Shown piece after piece: positions 48,910 to 58,344 of a stretch of DNA of 64,000 bases; the first letter of the stretch is position 1, and every line of letters begins with the position of its first letter. The stretch is from Aureimonas sp. AU12 (GTDB lineage Bacteria > Pseudomonadota > Alphaproteobacteria > Rhizobiales > Rhizobiaceae), in assembly GCF_001463705.1 (NCBI RefSeq), contig NZ_BBWH01000047.1, forward strand, positions 1 to 64,000. Reading direction: 5' to 3'. Position numbers and translations under genes: made by a program. The notes below the pieces were generated by a model. The model ran no database searches, had not been told where the DNA came from, and saw nothing but the letters and a program-made list of their open reading frames with translations.

Positions 48910-51342
48910 TTAGGCAATCGTCAGATCGCCGGCAGTGATAGTGCCCGCGGCGCCCGAGAAGCCTGTGAGCTTGACCAGCACGTCGTTGGCAGTGATGCCA
49001 TCAGTGCCATCGGAGATGAACACGTAGGTGTCACCGGCGTTCACGAAGAACGCAGCTTCACCAGCCGTGTTGCCACCGATGGTGATCGCAGCGGAAACGG
49101 CGCTCAGCTGTTGAGCAACGGTGGTATCCGCAGCGTTGAACGTGGCCAGACCATTGGCCGCGATCGAAGCCGTCCCAGCCGCAGCGGTAGAGCCACCTGC
49201 CTGGAAGGTAATAGCCGTGGCAAAGTCAATCACATCGCTTGTCGCAGCGGTGTTGAAGTCGGTGATCGTGTCGAAGTTTGTTGCCGACGGCGTACCCGTA
49301 TCGCCAGCCGCGAACCGGAACACGTCCGCACCTGCACCACCGGTGAGGATATCAGCGCCGGTACCGCCAACGATCGTGTCCACGCCAGTCCCACCGACGA
49401 TGCTGTCGTTACCAGCGCCACCCGTCAGAAGGTTAGCACCGTTTCCACCAATGATGGTGTCAGCCAGCGAACCACCAGTAATCGTATCGGCGCCAGCGCC
49501 ACCAGTGACGCTGAAGCGACCGTCGGTCTCAGCAGCACCGTTGAAGTTCAGCGTCGTCGCGAGCGCGCCGTCAACCGTCAACGTCGTACCACTCGCCACG
49601 AGGCTATTAAGCGTCGTGATCGTCGTGGTGGCGGCACCGAGCGTGATGGTCTCGATACCCGAAACGTTGTTCAGGTCATCGCCAGCAGCCGTTGCGTCCG
49701 TGAACGTCAGCGTGTCGGTGCCTGCACCGCCGACGACCGTATCGGCCGAGGTGAGGGAGCCGGCAAACGTGAACGTGTCGTTACCAGCACCGCCGTCAAG
49801 CGACACGTTACCAGCTGCGACGGTGATACCGTCGTTGCCTTCGCCGCCGAAGATGGTGTCGTTGCCGCCGGTACCACCGCTCAGAACGTCATCACCCGCG
49901 TTGCCGAAGATAAGGTCGTTGCCAGCGCCACCGGTGATCTGGTCGATGCTGCCATCAACCGTATCAACGCCGCCGTTGCCACCATAGATGGTCGAGTTGC
50001 CGAGGAAACCAGCCAAGCTGATCGTGTCCGCACCTTCACCACCGTAGACGACCGCGCGGGCGTCTGCCGAGAACGCGAGACCAGCGTTGCCGAACGTGAT
50101 GTTGTCGCCGCCCTGACCACCGTAAACAGTGTTCAGACCAGTGCCGTTGATCGTGATGACGTCAGCGCCACCGTTGCCGAACACGAGGTTGTTGCCAGCG
50201 CCGGTCACAGTGATGTTGTCGAGCAGATCTGTCGCGTCGACCGGACCCGTACCACCGTAGATCGTGTTGTTACCATTGCTGGTAACGTTGATCGCATCAG
50301 TCTCGGAGCCACCAAACACGAGGTTTGCAGCCGTACCGGCAGTCGCCGCAACCGTGATCGTGTCCGCGCCCACGCCACCGTAAACGGTGTTGCGGCCGTT
50401 GCCGTTGATCGTGATGCCGTCAGCGCCACCGTTGCCGAACACGAGGTTCGCGCCATCGCCGTTGACCGTGATCGTGTCAGCGCCATCAACGCTGTCGGTG
50501 CCGCTGATGCCGCCGTAAACGGTGTTGTTGCCAGAAGACGTAACGGCGATCACGTCGTTGCCGGTGACGTTCTCGCCACCGTAGACGAGGTTGCTACCAA
50601 CCGCGCCTGCCGAGCCGACGGTGATGTTGTCAGCGCCCTGACCGCCGTAGACGGTGTTGTTGCCGTTGGTGTTGACGACGAGCACGTCGTTGCCGCCGTT
50701 GCCGGTTACAAGCGCGGTGCCGCCCGAGAGGCCGCCGCCGGCAGCGCCGGTCGAGTTGATCGTGATGTTGTCGTTGAGGTCGTTCGGATCAATAGCCGTA
50801 CCGCCACCGAACACCGTGACCGTCTGACCCGTTACAGGGGCAAGGAAGATGTTGTCCGAACCAGCGCCACCGATGACCGAGTCGGAGCCACCGAGCGACG
50901 TGATGATGTCGTTACCGCCGTTGCCGAAAATCGTGTCGTTGCCGGTACCAGCAGTGATGACATCCGCGCCATCCACCGAGTCGGCATTCGAACGACCACC
51001 GAAGACGAGGTTGTTGCCGTTGCCAGCAGCGAGCGTGTCGCCGTCGACCGAACCAACGAGAATGTCGTTGAAGTTCGTGCCGTTGGTGGCGGCGCCCGAG
51101 GTGGCGAACAGGAACGAACCGCCGTCAGCGCCGACGATCGCGGCCGGACGAGCGGCGAGCGTCGCGTAGGTGGCGCCGGTCAGCGTGAGCGAGGCGCCCG
51201 AAGCGAGGGTGACGACGACGCCAGCGGCGGTGTCCTGGACGTTGCGGACCTGGGCGGGCGCAACGTTGAAGTTCAGCACGTCGACGGCCGGGTTGAAGGC
51301 GATCGTCTGCGACGCAGATCCGTCAAATGTAAAGGTAGCCAT
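48910..51342 (-). CDS. RTX/beta-roll calcium-binding surface protein
   Basis: An 810-residue acidic repeat protein, the likely substrate of the PrsD/PrsE-like exporter nearby. RTX nonapeptides (GGxGxDxUx) occur in clusters, for example GTGNDTIFGNGGNDIITSLG near the start and GGAGNDSIVGGTGVDTIVGG near the end. A long central part repeats NNTVYGG and NLVFGNGGAD blocks. There is no N-terminal signal peptide, and the C-terminal ~110 residues end DTYVFISDGTDGITANDVLV, fitting a type I secretion signal region. The protein has no Cys, Trp or His, one Lys, and no Met beyond the start. TAGGAGA precedes the ATG. Likely exported and calcium-folded; an S-layer, adhesin or matrix role is inference. Confidence 0.88.
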   Translation of the reverse strand: MATFTFDGSASQTIAFNPAVDVLNFNVAPAQVRNVQDTAAGVVVTLASGASLTLTGATYATLAARPAAIVGADGGSFLFATSGAATNGTNFNDILVGSVDGDTLAAGNGNNLVFGGRSNADSVDGADVITAGTGNDTIFGNGGNDIITSLGGSDSVIGGAGSDNIFLAPVTGQTVTVFGGGTAIDPNDLNDNITINSTGAAGGGLSGGTALVTGNGGNDVLVVNTNGNNTVYGGQGADNITVGSAGAVGSNLVYGGENVTGNDVIAVTSSGNNTVYGGISGTDSVDGADTITVNGDGANLVFGNGGADGITINGNGRNTVYGGVGADTITVAATAGTAANLVFGGSETDAINVTSNGNNTIYGGTGPVDATDLLDNITVTGAGNNLVFGNGGADVITINGTGLNTVYGGQGGDNITFGNAGLAFSADARAVVYGGEGADTISLAGFLGNSTIYGGNGGVDTVDGSIDQITGGAGNDLIFGNAGDDVLSGGTGGNDTIFGGEGNDGITVAAGNVSLDGGAGNDTFTFAGSLTSADTVVGGAGTDTLTFTDATAAGDDLNNVSGIETITLGAATTTITTLNSLVASGTTLTVDGALATTLNFNGAAETDGRFSVTGGAGADTITGGSLADTIIGGNGANLLTGGAGNDSIVGGTGVDTIVGGTGADILTGGAGADVFRFAAGDTGTPSATNFDTITDFNTAATSDVIDFATAITFQAGGSTAAAGTASIAANGLATFNAADTTVAQQLSAVSAAITIGGNTAGEAAFFVNAGDTYVFISDGTDGITANDVLVKLTGFSGAAGTITAGDLTIA

Positions 51343-52082
51343 GTGTTCTCCTAGGAGCCCGAAAAGGACAGGATGCGAGCGTGCACACTGCGCACCCTCC
51401 TTGCGTCGATGCCATTACGCAAAGGCAATGAAATCTGCGTTGGAGGTATGCATACCGGTTGAGGAGGATGCAATATGGAAAATGTCCTTCACAACCCCCG
51501 GGAATCCGAGTGATGCGGCCCCGCCACAGCAGGACAGAAACGGTGGCGTCCCCTGCAGCGTGGGCGTAAGCGCCTGAAAATTGGGCGAATCTTCATCGTT
51601 GTCTTGGCGATGGCGAGCACCGAACAGGGCTCGTCGGCGGCAAACCCTGCAGGTTGCGGACATCTCGTAGTCGGACAACCCCTGAACGAATGGGTGCTGC
51701 CGGGATGCACCCGGAGAGGCAGGATGATGGGTTCCCATGCTGCGGGTGAGCGCATCGAAGGGCGGTGGCCCTGATTCCTGTGCTGCGCACACGGAGCCGC
51801 TGTCGCCGGTTCGGCATCCGCGACGGACGCTTGAGCGTCGTGTTCCCACGCGGATGGACGGTTCTTTTCGCTGTCGGCTTTCAGCCAACCGGACCGAGGG
51901 GGGTGAACGGTTCGTGCTCCGTCGTCGCCTCGAACCGTGACGATTTTCATCCTCCGCTTGCCGGCGGGCGCTCCGCCGGCAGATCTTTTCCTGCGGATCG
52001 ATGGCCTCACACCCGTTCGAAGCGGCAGGCGGCAAGGAGGGCAATGCTCTAACGTTGGGGGTGGTCCCGGCGAAGCCGACGC
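51343..52082. promoter_or_regulatory. Long gene-free region upstream of the RTX gene
   Basis: About 740 bases between the RTX start and the epimerase stop, both minus-strand genes. Frames here are low-complexity and unconvincing. It probably contains the RTX promoter and regulatory sites. A perfect palindrome at 51445-51456 is listed separately. Confidence 0.5.
51445..51456. repeat. Perfect 12-bp palindrome, candidate operator
   Basis: GGTATGCATACC lies about 103 bases upstream of the RTX start codon. The symmetry suits a dimeric regulator, but no matching regulator is identified. Confidence 0.35.
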
Positions 52083-52997
52083 TCAGGCGGACTTGAGCAG
52101 CGTCCGCCGCAAGGCGTCGTCGAAGTTGACCTTCGGGTTCCAGTCGAGCGTCGATCGCGCCAGGGCGATGTCGAGGATGTTGGCGTCGACATCGGACGTG
52201 CGTCCGTCCACCAGCTCACGCTCGAACCGCACGCCGAGCATGCTTTCGACCCTGTCGATGACGTCGATGATCCGGCGCCCTTCGCCGCTGCCGATGTTCA
52301 GCGTCCGGTTCGCCGCCTCCGCCCGGTGCATGGCGCGCTCGATGGCGTCCATCAGGTCGTCGATGTAGATGAAGTCGCGCACCGCCGCGCCGCCGCCGAT
52401 GATGCGGATCGGCAGGCCCTGTTCGTGCCGCGAGACGAGGGCCGGGATCAGGCCCTGGCCCTTGCGGAACGTCTGGCCGGGCCCGAACGGGTTGGCGACG
52501 CGCAGGATCACATGCTCCATGCCGCTGAGGCGACCGTACATGGCGATGTATTGCTCGACCACGAGCTTGGTCATGCCGTGCGAGCTCAGCGGACGGGTCG
52601 GATGCGTCTCCGGGATCGGCAGCTGTTCGGGCTGTCCGTAGACCGTACCGCCGGACGACAGGAAGACGAGCCGCTCGACGCCGGCCGTGATGCAGCCCTG
52701 GACGAACTGCACCTGCGGGATGACGTTCTCGCGGATGTCGCTCAACGCATAGCGGTTCTCGAGGCCCGGGCTGGAGGTGCTGACGAGCTGCACGACGACG
52801 CGCAGGTCCTGCAGGCAGGACGCCATGGAGATGTCGTCGCCGAGATCGGCCTGAACGAGATCGACGCGCTCGCCCATCTCCTGCGCAAAGGCCGGATCGA
52901 AATGGCGCGACACCGCGCGGACCTTTTCCGCTCCTGCCGCCAACCGGCGCACGAGATGGCGGCCGATGAAGCCGTTGGCTCCGAAGATGCCGATCAT
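52083..52997 (-). CDS. NAD-dependent sugar epimerase/dehydratase (extended SDR)
   Basis: A 304-residue extended short-chain dehydrogenase. The NAD site is GIFGANGFIGRHL, the SDR Ser region is VFLSSGGTVYG, and sugar-binding features include ANPFGPGQTFRKGQG, AAVRDFIYIDDL and TLNIGSGEGRRI. The catalytic YxxxK motif reads HGMTK, so the usual Tyr appears to be His. It is similar to UDP-glucose 4-epimerase-type proteins but the substrate is unknown. It lies 22 bases after the giant glycosyltransferase gene. Confidence 0.88.
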   Translation of the reverse strand: MIGIFGANGFIGRHLVRRLAAGAEKVRAVSRHFDPAFAQEMGERVDLVQADLGDDISMASCLQDLRVVVQLVSTSSPGLENRYALSDIRENVIPQVQFVQGCITAGVERLVFLSSGGTVYGQPEQLPIPETHPTRPLSSHGMTKLVVEQYIAMYGRLSGMEHVILRVANPFGPGQTFRKGQGLIPALVSRHEQGLPIRIIGGGAAVRDFIYIDDLMDAIERAMHRAEAANRTLNIGSGEGRRIIDVIDRVESMLGVRFERELVDGRTSDVDANILDIALARSTLDWNPKVNFDDALRRTLLKSA

Positions 52998-53019
52998 CTG
53001 AAGCTAGGCCATCTGCCTG

Positions 53020-56000
53020 TCATCGGACGACACCAGGAATGTGCGTGGCTGCGATCCGCAAGCCCGCATGCTCGACAGCGAACGGGATCAGCCGCTCCAG
53101 AGCATGAAGAAGCGTCCCGTCGATGGGAAGAGGCTCGTCGGGATACTCGTTCCAATCGATGTCGAGGTCCCACAAGGGACGGAGTGCATCCGTTCTAGCC
53201 CAGAACATCGTTCCGATCGGGAAGGTGAAGTCGTCTACCAGCGGTGTGGCGATGCCCATGCGCGACGCGATATCCTCGGCAAAGGGTCTGTTCTGATCCC
53301 AGCCGACAAGGTGCGGATCTTCCGGAAAGACTAGGCCGATGCTTCGATCCTCGACCATTCGCCCAAGGACGGTGTCCATCATCGGATGGGTGGGCCCCAA
53401 AAGATGCTGCCAAAGGAAGTCACGCCACCGATCGCCGTATCCACCCTTGCCGCCGGCAATGTGCGTGCTGCGTTTACCGTGGACATGTCCGACGATATCG
53501 TAGTCTCGCGAGACCTGCGCGAACTCGGTGAGGAGGGGGCCGATGTCGCGGCCCTTGTTCGGTACGCACCTCACGTCCACCTCACCAAGCCGGTAGAGCT
53601 TCGTCGCCCGACGGATGAGTTCGACGCCCTCGTCATCGTTGGTCGTCAGGAAGAGATCGCATTTCGAGCGGTTGGGCACGAGACACTCAAGGAGTTCCAG
53701 CACCAGATCTGGATAGTGGAAGTGTCCGTGCAGGACCGTTCGCAAATCGTTCGGCGCTGCCGCCGGACGATCTTCTGGCGCGATGACGGCATGAGCCCAC
53801 GCACCCGTCGGCCTGCCGCTTCGCAGGAATTCGACGAACGGATCCGCGTGGGCGTGCTCGGGATTACTGTGACGATAAAGGAGCGGATGAAAACCGGGTG
53901 CCGGCCTGCGCGGATGAACGCGCGATCTGCTCGTTCGATAGGCACCGGCGTTCTCCGCAAATGCCAGGTAATGAGCGAGGGCCTGAGCATCGGTCAGGTG
54001 AGCGAACGCTTCGCCCTTGTAGAACGCGGCGTCGAAGGCGCCTTGAGCGGACAAGTAATCAGCATCGTCCTTGCGGGCTCGTACGCGTTCGGCTGCCGCA
54101 TGCCCCAGTTGGGCCAGGTTGGATACATAGGCGTCCATGTCGAACACCTGTTCGCCAAGCCGGCGGAGCGCCGTTCCTAGTTGCTGCCGTCTCTCCTCGT
54201 CGGTCGCAAGTTCCGCGACAAGCCGGCCGGCCGCGCTCGCATCCTGATGCGGCACGACCAATGTCGCCGTTGCCGGCTCCCGTTCGAGCAGGTCGGCGAA
54301 ACCGCTTGCGCTCGCAAAGCAGACGACCGGCAGCCCTGCCAGCGACGCATCGATGGCGACGTTCGGCAGCGGATCGAGGCGTGACGTCAGAGTGAAGATG
54401 TCGGCCTGCGCGTAGACGGCGCCTAGGTCGGGCGTGGACGGGAAGATGTCCAGCACGTCGGTGAGTCCGGAAATCTCGATCTGCGCCTTCAGATAGGCCG
54501 AGTACTGGACGTCGACCTCCGGATCGTAGCCATGTCCGAACCAGACGAACCGAAACCCGCGATCCGGGGCAGCGCGCATTGCAGCCTCAGCCATGGAGAT
54601 GAAGAGGTCGACCCCCTTTCGATGCTGAACGGTTCCCATTCCGACGACGAGACAGTGTGCTTCTTCGCCGGCCCGGCGCAGTGACACCGCTACGCCAGGG
54701 CCGGCCGCTTTGCGTCGTGACTGCGGATTGGCAGGAACCGTCGACTGGCCTTGTGGAATGATATGCAGCAGGCGTTGTCCAAGGACCGGATACTCGACTT
54801 CTGACAGCCGCCTGACGAGATCGGCGGAAAAGACAATTTCATCCGACAGTGTGAAAAGCTCTTCCAGCACGCCCGCAGGCTTCGTGTAGGAAGCAAATTC
54901 ATGAACCAGAGATACGACCGGCAGCATCTGCCGCGTGCATTCGACAGCGTAGGCACGCGTTTCGACGCTGTTGGCGATCACGTAGTCGATATCGTAGCGC
55001 TCGCAGATCTGGCGGATGATGTAGCGCGCCTCCGCGGCGCTGCGTCCGGCCGACGTCTCTAGTGGCCCTATGAGACCGTCTACATCTCTTGCGAAATGTT
55101 CGGTCAGTTCTCCTTTGCCGAGCAGGAGCGCCAGGACACGGTGTGTCGGCTTCAGCTTCCGGGCGATGTTCCAGGCAAGGATCGGCGCGCCGGTGCGCGA
55201 CGCCTCGTGCACCAGAATGAGAACGGTCGGTCGACCATCTGCAGGCTCGATCTCGGGATATGCGAGTCGGGACGAGGTAGAGATCGCCACACGACCCTCT
55301 GCAGCACCATGCGCAATATAATGATGCAGAAGATTAATGGGCAGCCGTCCGAGTTCAGGATAGAGAGCACGGTAGAAGCCTGGATCGAATTGACTGGATG
55401 GCTTCAGATCCTGCTCTTCGCCAAACAGAATGTAGTGTTCCAATGGCGACAGTTTTTCTGCCTCGGCTTGTTGGCGTCCTTCGTAATTCAAAGGGTCGAA
55501 AAGGCGACTTCCTTCAATCGTGGCGTAAACCTGCTGGTTGATGTCAGCTCTCTGAAGCGTATTGGCAGAAACCGGCGCAGGTAGCGCGGGCTGGTGCCCT
55601 CGCACCTTGCCAACCACTGCTTTGACTTGAGACCGGACAGGCGCAGGAATCTGCTTTGCCACCCCGATAAGATGTCGCGCGAGCTTCCAACTCATCGAGC
55701 TCTGGATGACAGAAAGTTCATGCGAAACTGTACTCGCACGGATGGCTAGCTCGTTTGCAGCGATATTCGCGGCTGTGACAAGCGACGACGTCTCATTGAG
55801 TTGACGCCCGAGATTGCCGATCTGCGTTTGGTCATCCGCAGAGCGTCGTTCGAGAAACGCAATTTCGGAATGAGCTTGATCCAGTCTTTCTAGATCGCTC
55901 TGCCCTTCATGTATCAGCCGTTCGAGTTGGCTTCCCGCCTCGACCAATTGGCGGTGTGCGTCGCTGATCTCATCGTCCTTGGAGCGGACGACGGCATCCA

Positions 56001-57027
56001 TCGTGACCGCGTGGTCTTCCAGTTGCTGGATGCGATCGTCTCTTACGACGTCGAGGTCGCGTTCTGCCGCAACATAGCTTCCGAAAAGCGTCTCACTCTT
56101 CCGCTTCTCGCTCGACAGCGCATCGAGAGTTGCCGTGGCCTCTGGATCAGGGCTCTGGCTAAGAGCGCATAGCGCTTTCCAGGCGCGGACCACGTCCCTT
56201 CGCAAGCCGTCGCCCGATGCGATCGAGGTGTCTTGCGTGCGGTGATGACGAAGGTCGTTCGACAGGAAGGCGTCTGCGCGCTGTCCTGCACGATCGAGAC
56301 TGGTTGGCCAGACGATGTCGAGATCGACGGCCATCTTCTCCGCGGCGACGCGCCAATTCCCCAAGAGGTCTGAATAACGGACGAAGCTGCGGCGTGTCCC
56401 GCGCGAGTCCCGCTCGGCGGCGAGTGTATGATCGAGCCAGAGTAGCAGGCCATGCGGCAACGAGAGCTTGTTGCGCCGTGCCAGTGACTCTGCCACCTCA
56501 AAAGGGTGACGAAGAGGAATGACGACCATCGGTTCGATCGCAAGCGTCTTAAGTGCCGCGAACCACATGGGCAGGAAACGGCAGGCTCGCGGATCCTTGA
56601 ACGCTGTGAGGCGGAGGCCCCCAATTTCAGTTCGCAGCAGCGCTACCAACTCGTCGACCGCACCCGAGTCTCTCGCGCCTTGGAGATCACGCGCATCAAG
56701 ACTGGTTGGATCGTCGTAGGCCGATCCCAGTGTCTTCAGGATCCGCTCGTGAAACTCGACGACCGCCTCGTTCTCGAAGAACCCTCTTGGGTTGTCGACT
56801 TTACCGGCGATCAGCTTGCCGGGCAGACTAATTCCGAGGGCGTGAAGCAGTCCGCCAACGGCGGAGGTTCCGCTTCTGTGCATGCCAGCGACGATGATCG
56901 TTGAGCGATGGCTGATCGGCTGGCTGACACCGACGTCCTTGATGTCCGATTGCAAGGATGCGCTGTCGGTACCCGTCATTTCCTGCCCATCCAAACGAAG
57001 TCTGTCATATCGATGATTTGCCTTCAT
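53020..57027 (-). CDS. Multidomain sulfotransferase-like/GT4/RgpF-like protein
   Basis: A 1335-residue cytosolic or membrane-associated glycan enzyme. From the N-terminus: a sulfotransferase-type P-loop domain ([20 protein letters not shown] near 45-65, [13 protein letters not shown] near 175); a predicted coiled coil at about 300-445 ending [14 protein letters not shown]; and two short FDPxxY/HYIxxG linker repeats at about 510-580. A GT4 domain follows at about 600-965 ([54 protein letters not shown]), then a C-terminal RgpF-like domain at about 1095-1335 ([27 protein letters not shown]). Several reactions on a surface polysaccharide are implied. The ATG at 57027 is uncertain; ATG 56979 is possible. 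The 5' half of the gene looks less GC-rich than its neighbours. Confidence 0.88.
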   Translation of the reverse strand: MKANHRYDRLRLDGQEMTGTDSASLQSDIKDVGVSQPISHRSTIIVAGMHRSGTSAVGGLLHALGISLPGKLIAGKVDNPRGFFENEAVVEFHERILKTLGSAYDDPTSLDARDLQGARDSGAVDELVALLRTEIGGLRLTAFKDPRACRFLPMWFAALKTLAIEPMVVIPLRHPFEVAESLARRNKLSLPHGLLLWLDHTLAAERDSRGTRRSFVRYSDLLGNWRVAAEKMAVDLDIVWPTSLDRAGQRADAFLSNDLRHHRTQDTSIASGDGLRRDVVRAWKALCALSQSPDPEATATLDALSSEKRKSETLFGSYVAAERDLDVVRDDRIQQLEDHAVTMDAVVRSKDDEISDAHRQLVEAGSQLERLIHEGQSDLERLDQAHSEIAFLERRSADDQTQIGNLGRQLNETSSLVTAANIAANELAIRASTVSHELSVIQSSMSWKLARHLIGVAKQIPAPVRSQVKAVVGKVRGHQPALPAPVSANTLQRADINQQVYATIEGSRLFDPLNYEGRQQAEAEKLSPLEHYILFGEEQDLKPSSQFDPGFYRALYPELGRLPINLLHHYIAHGAAEGRVAISTSSRLAYPEIEPADGRPTVLILVHEASRTGAPILAWNIARKLKPTHRVLALLLGKGELTEHFARDVDGLIGPLETSAGRSAAEARYIIRQICERYDIDYVIANSVETRAYAVECTRQMLPVVSLVHEFASYTKPAGVLEELFTLSDEIVFSADLVRRLSEVEYPVLGQRLLHIIPQGQSTVPANPQSRRKAAGPGVAVSLRRAGEEAHCLVVGMGTVQHRKGVDLFISMAEAAMRAAPDRGFRFVWFGHGYDPEVDVQYSAYLKAQIEISGLTDVLDIFPSTPDLGAVYAQADIFTLTSRLDPLPNVAIDASLAGLPVVCFASASGFADLLEREPATATLVVPHQDASAAGRLVAELATDEERRQQLGTALRRLGEQVFDMDAYVSNLAQLGHAAAERVRARKDDADYLSAQGAFDAAFYKGEAFAHLTDAQALAHYLAFAENAGAYRTSRSRVHPRRPAPGFHPLLYRHSNPEHAHADPFVEFLRSGRPTGAWAHAVIAPEDRPAAAPNDLRTVLHGHFHYPDLVLELLECLVPNRSKCDLFLTTNDDEGVELIRRATKLYRLGEVDVRCVPNKGRDIGPLLTEFAQVSRDYDIVGHVHGKRSTHIAGGKGGYGDRWRDFLWQHLLGPTHPMMDTVLGRMVEDRSIGLVFPEDPHLVGWDQNRPFAEDIASRMGIATPLVDDFTFPIGTMFWARTDALRPLWDLDIDWNEYPDEPLPIDGTLLHALERLIPFAVEHAGLRIAATHIPGVVR

Positions 57028-57205
57028 GAACCGCAATCGGCTCCCATGGCAAGTAGATGTCTGTCCGCTCGTCCATCGTATGAGTGACTATAACGGCACC
57101 AGCGAGGACCGCGGTTCGAATGTAAGATCGCTCTCGCCATCGTTCGATGGGTTCATATCTCAGTCGCGATCGCAACTCTCGGTTTCCTCACAATGGCTGT
57201 CACCC

Positions 57206-58147
57206 ATGCATCTCACCGGCATCCACCACCTGACCGCCGTCACCGCCGATGCGTCGGGGAATCATGATTTCTACACGCGCGTGCTCGGCATGCGCCTGGT
57301 GAAGAAGACGGTGAATCAGGATGATGTCAGTGCCTATCACCTGTTCTACGCGGACGGCGAGGCCAATCCGGGGACGGATCTGACCTTCTTCGACTGGCCG
57401 GTGGCGCGCGAGGTGCGTGGCACGCATTCGATCGTGCGCACCGGTCTGCGGGTGGCGGGGGCGGCGGCGCTGGCCTTCTGGGCGGAGCGGCTGCGGGCCG
57501 AGGGCGTGATCGTCGGCGAGGTCGCGACCGTCGGCGGGCGCGCGACGCTGGGCTTCGAGGACCCGGAGGGCCAGCGGCTGGCGCTGATCGACGATGGCGG
57601 TGCCGGGCCGGCCTCGCCCTGGGACCGTAGCACGGTCGAAGCGGCGCACCAGATCCGCGGTCTCGGGCCGATCACGATGAGCGTGCCGGATCTGGCGCCC
57701 ACCGACCGCGTCCTGCGCGAGGTCCTCGGGATGCGGCCCGTTCGCGACTATCCCAGCCTGTCCGGCCAGGGCGTCACGCAGGTCTACGCGATGGGCGAGG
57801 GCGGGCCGGCCGCCGAGCTGCATGTCGCGGTGGAGCCCGGCGCGAGTGCCGCGCGGCAGGGCGCGGGCAGCGTCCATCACGTGGCCTTCCGCATTCCCGA
57901 TGCCGATTACGAGGCCTGGGCCGAGCGGCTCGCGGGCATTCGTCTGCCTAAGAGCGGACCGGTCGATCGCTTCTACTTCCGCTCGCTCTACTTCCGCGAG
58001 CCCAACGGCATCCTGTTCGAGATCGCGACCGACGGACCAGGCTTTGCGACCGACGAGCCGATGGAGACGCTCGGCGAGCAGCTGTCGCTACCGCCCTTCC
58101 TCGAAGCGCGCCGCCGGGAGATCGAGGCCGGTCTCAAACCTCTATAG
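57206..58147 (+). CDS. VOC family protein, two-domain ring-cleaving-dioxygenase type
   Basis: A 313-residue protein made of two vicinal-oxygen-chelate modules. The N-terminal half begins [21 protein letters not shown] (metal His in HHLTAV) and contains [19 protein letters not shown]. The C-terminal half has [21 protein letters not shown] and the metal Glu region [14 protein letters not shown]. The pattern matches the MhqO/PcpA-like family of ring-cleaving dioxygenases that act on hydroquinone-type compounds. Divergent from the giant glycosyltransferase gene. ATG 57206 is used because the domain begins there. Confidence 0.87.
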   Translation: MHLTGIHHLTAVTADASGNHDFYTRVLGMRLVKKTVNQDDVSAYHLFYADGEANPGTDLTFFDWPVAREVRGTHSIVRTGLRVAGAAALAFWAERLRAEGVIVGEVATVGGRATLGFEDPEGQRLALIDDGGAGPASPWDRSTVEAAHQIRGLGPITMSVPDLAPTDRVLREVLGMRPVRDYPSLSGQGVTQVYAMGEGGPAAELHVAVEPGASAARQGAGSVHHVAFRIPDADYEAWAERLAGIRLPKSGPVDRFYFRSLYFREPNGILFEIATDGPGFATDEPMETLGEQLSLPPFLEARRREIEAGLKPL

Positions 58148-58281
58148 GACAGGCACAGAAGGGAAGCGACCGTCGAAGTTGATTGAAAAACAGGCATGCC
58201 GACTTCGGTGGCATTTTGCTTGACTCTGCGATCGATCCCGGTAGGGTCGGCGCCACATACCGGCCTCGCCGGACGGCAAAT
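58148..58281 (+). promoter_or_regulatory. Leader of the amide operon
   Basis: Sequence between the VOC stop and the operon terminator. A long stem pairs 58170-58179 with 58202-58211 (ten pairs, two wobble), and a second hairpin pairs 58233-58238 with 58244-58249. These are candidate targets for the ANTAR protein AmiR. The classic tandem hexaloop consensus could not be confirmed by eye. Confidence 0.45.
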
Positions 58282-58327
58282 GCGCCTCGCGACCCTCCCT
58301 CTTCCGATGGAGGCGCGGGGTTTTTTT
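58282..58327 (+). terminator. Leader terminator upstream of amiC
   Basis: A 7-bp GC-rich stem (58282-58288 with 58310-58316) is followed by GGGG and seven T residues (58321-58327), 17 bases before the amiC start. An overlapping CCTCC/GGAGG pairing (58294-58298 with 58309-58313) can compete or extend it. It may end the VOC transcript, but its position is exactly that expected for an antitermination-controlled leader. Confidence 0.8.
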
Positions 58328-58344
58328 GTTTCGAAAGATCCCGA

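Noticed and set aside
48910-51342. Repeats that might be taken for a CRISPR array.
   Set aside because: The repeats are in frame, degenerate at codon third positions and encode RTX motifs; there are no unique spacers or cas genes.
49111-51354. A 747-codon open frame antisense to the RTX gene.
   Set aside because: It is a by-product of repetitive, biased codons on the other strand; it has no domain, and the RTX frame has a clear ribosome binding site and terminator.
51475-51513. A 12-codon plus-strand frame with a good GAGGAGG site.
   Set aside because: It is too short, has no recognisable continuation and lies in a region better explained as RTX regulatory DNA.
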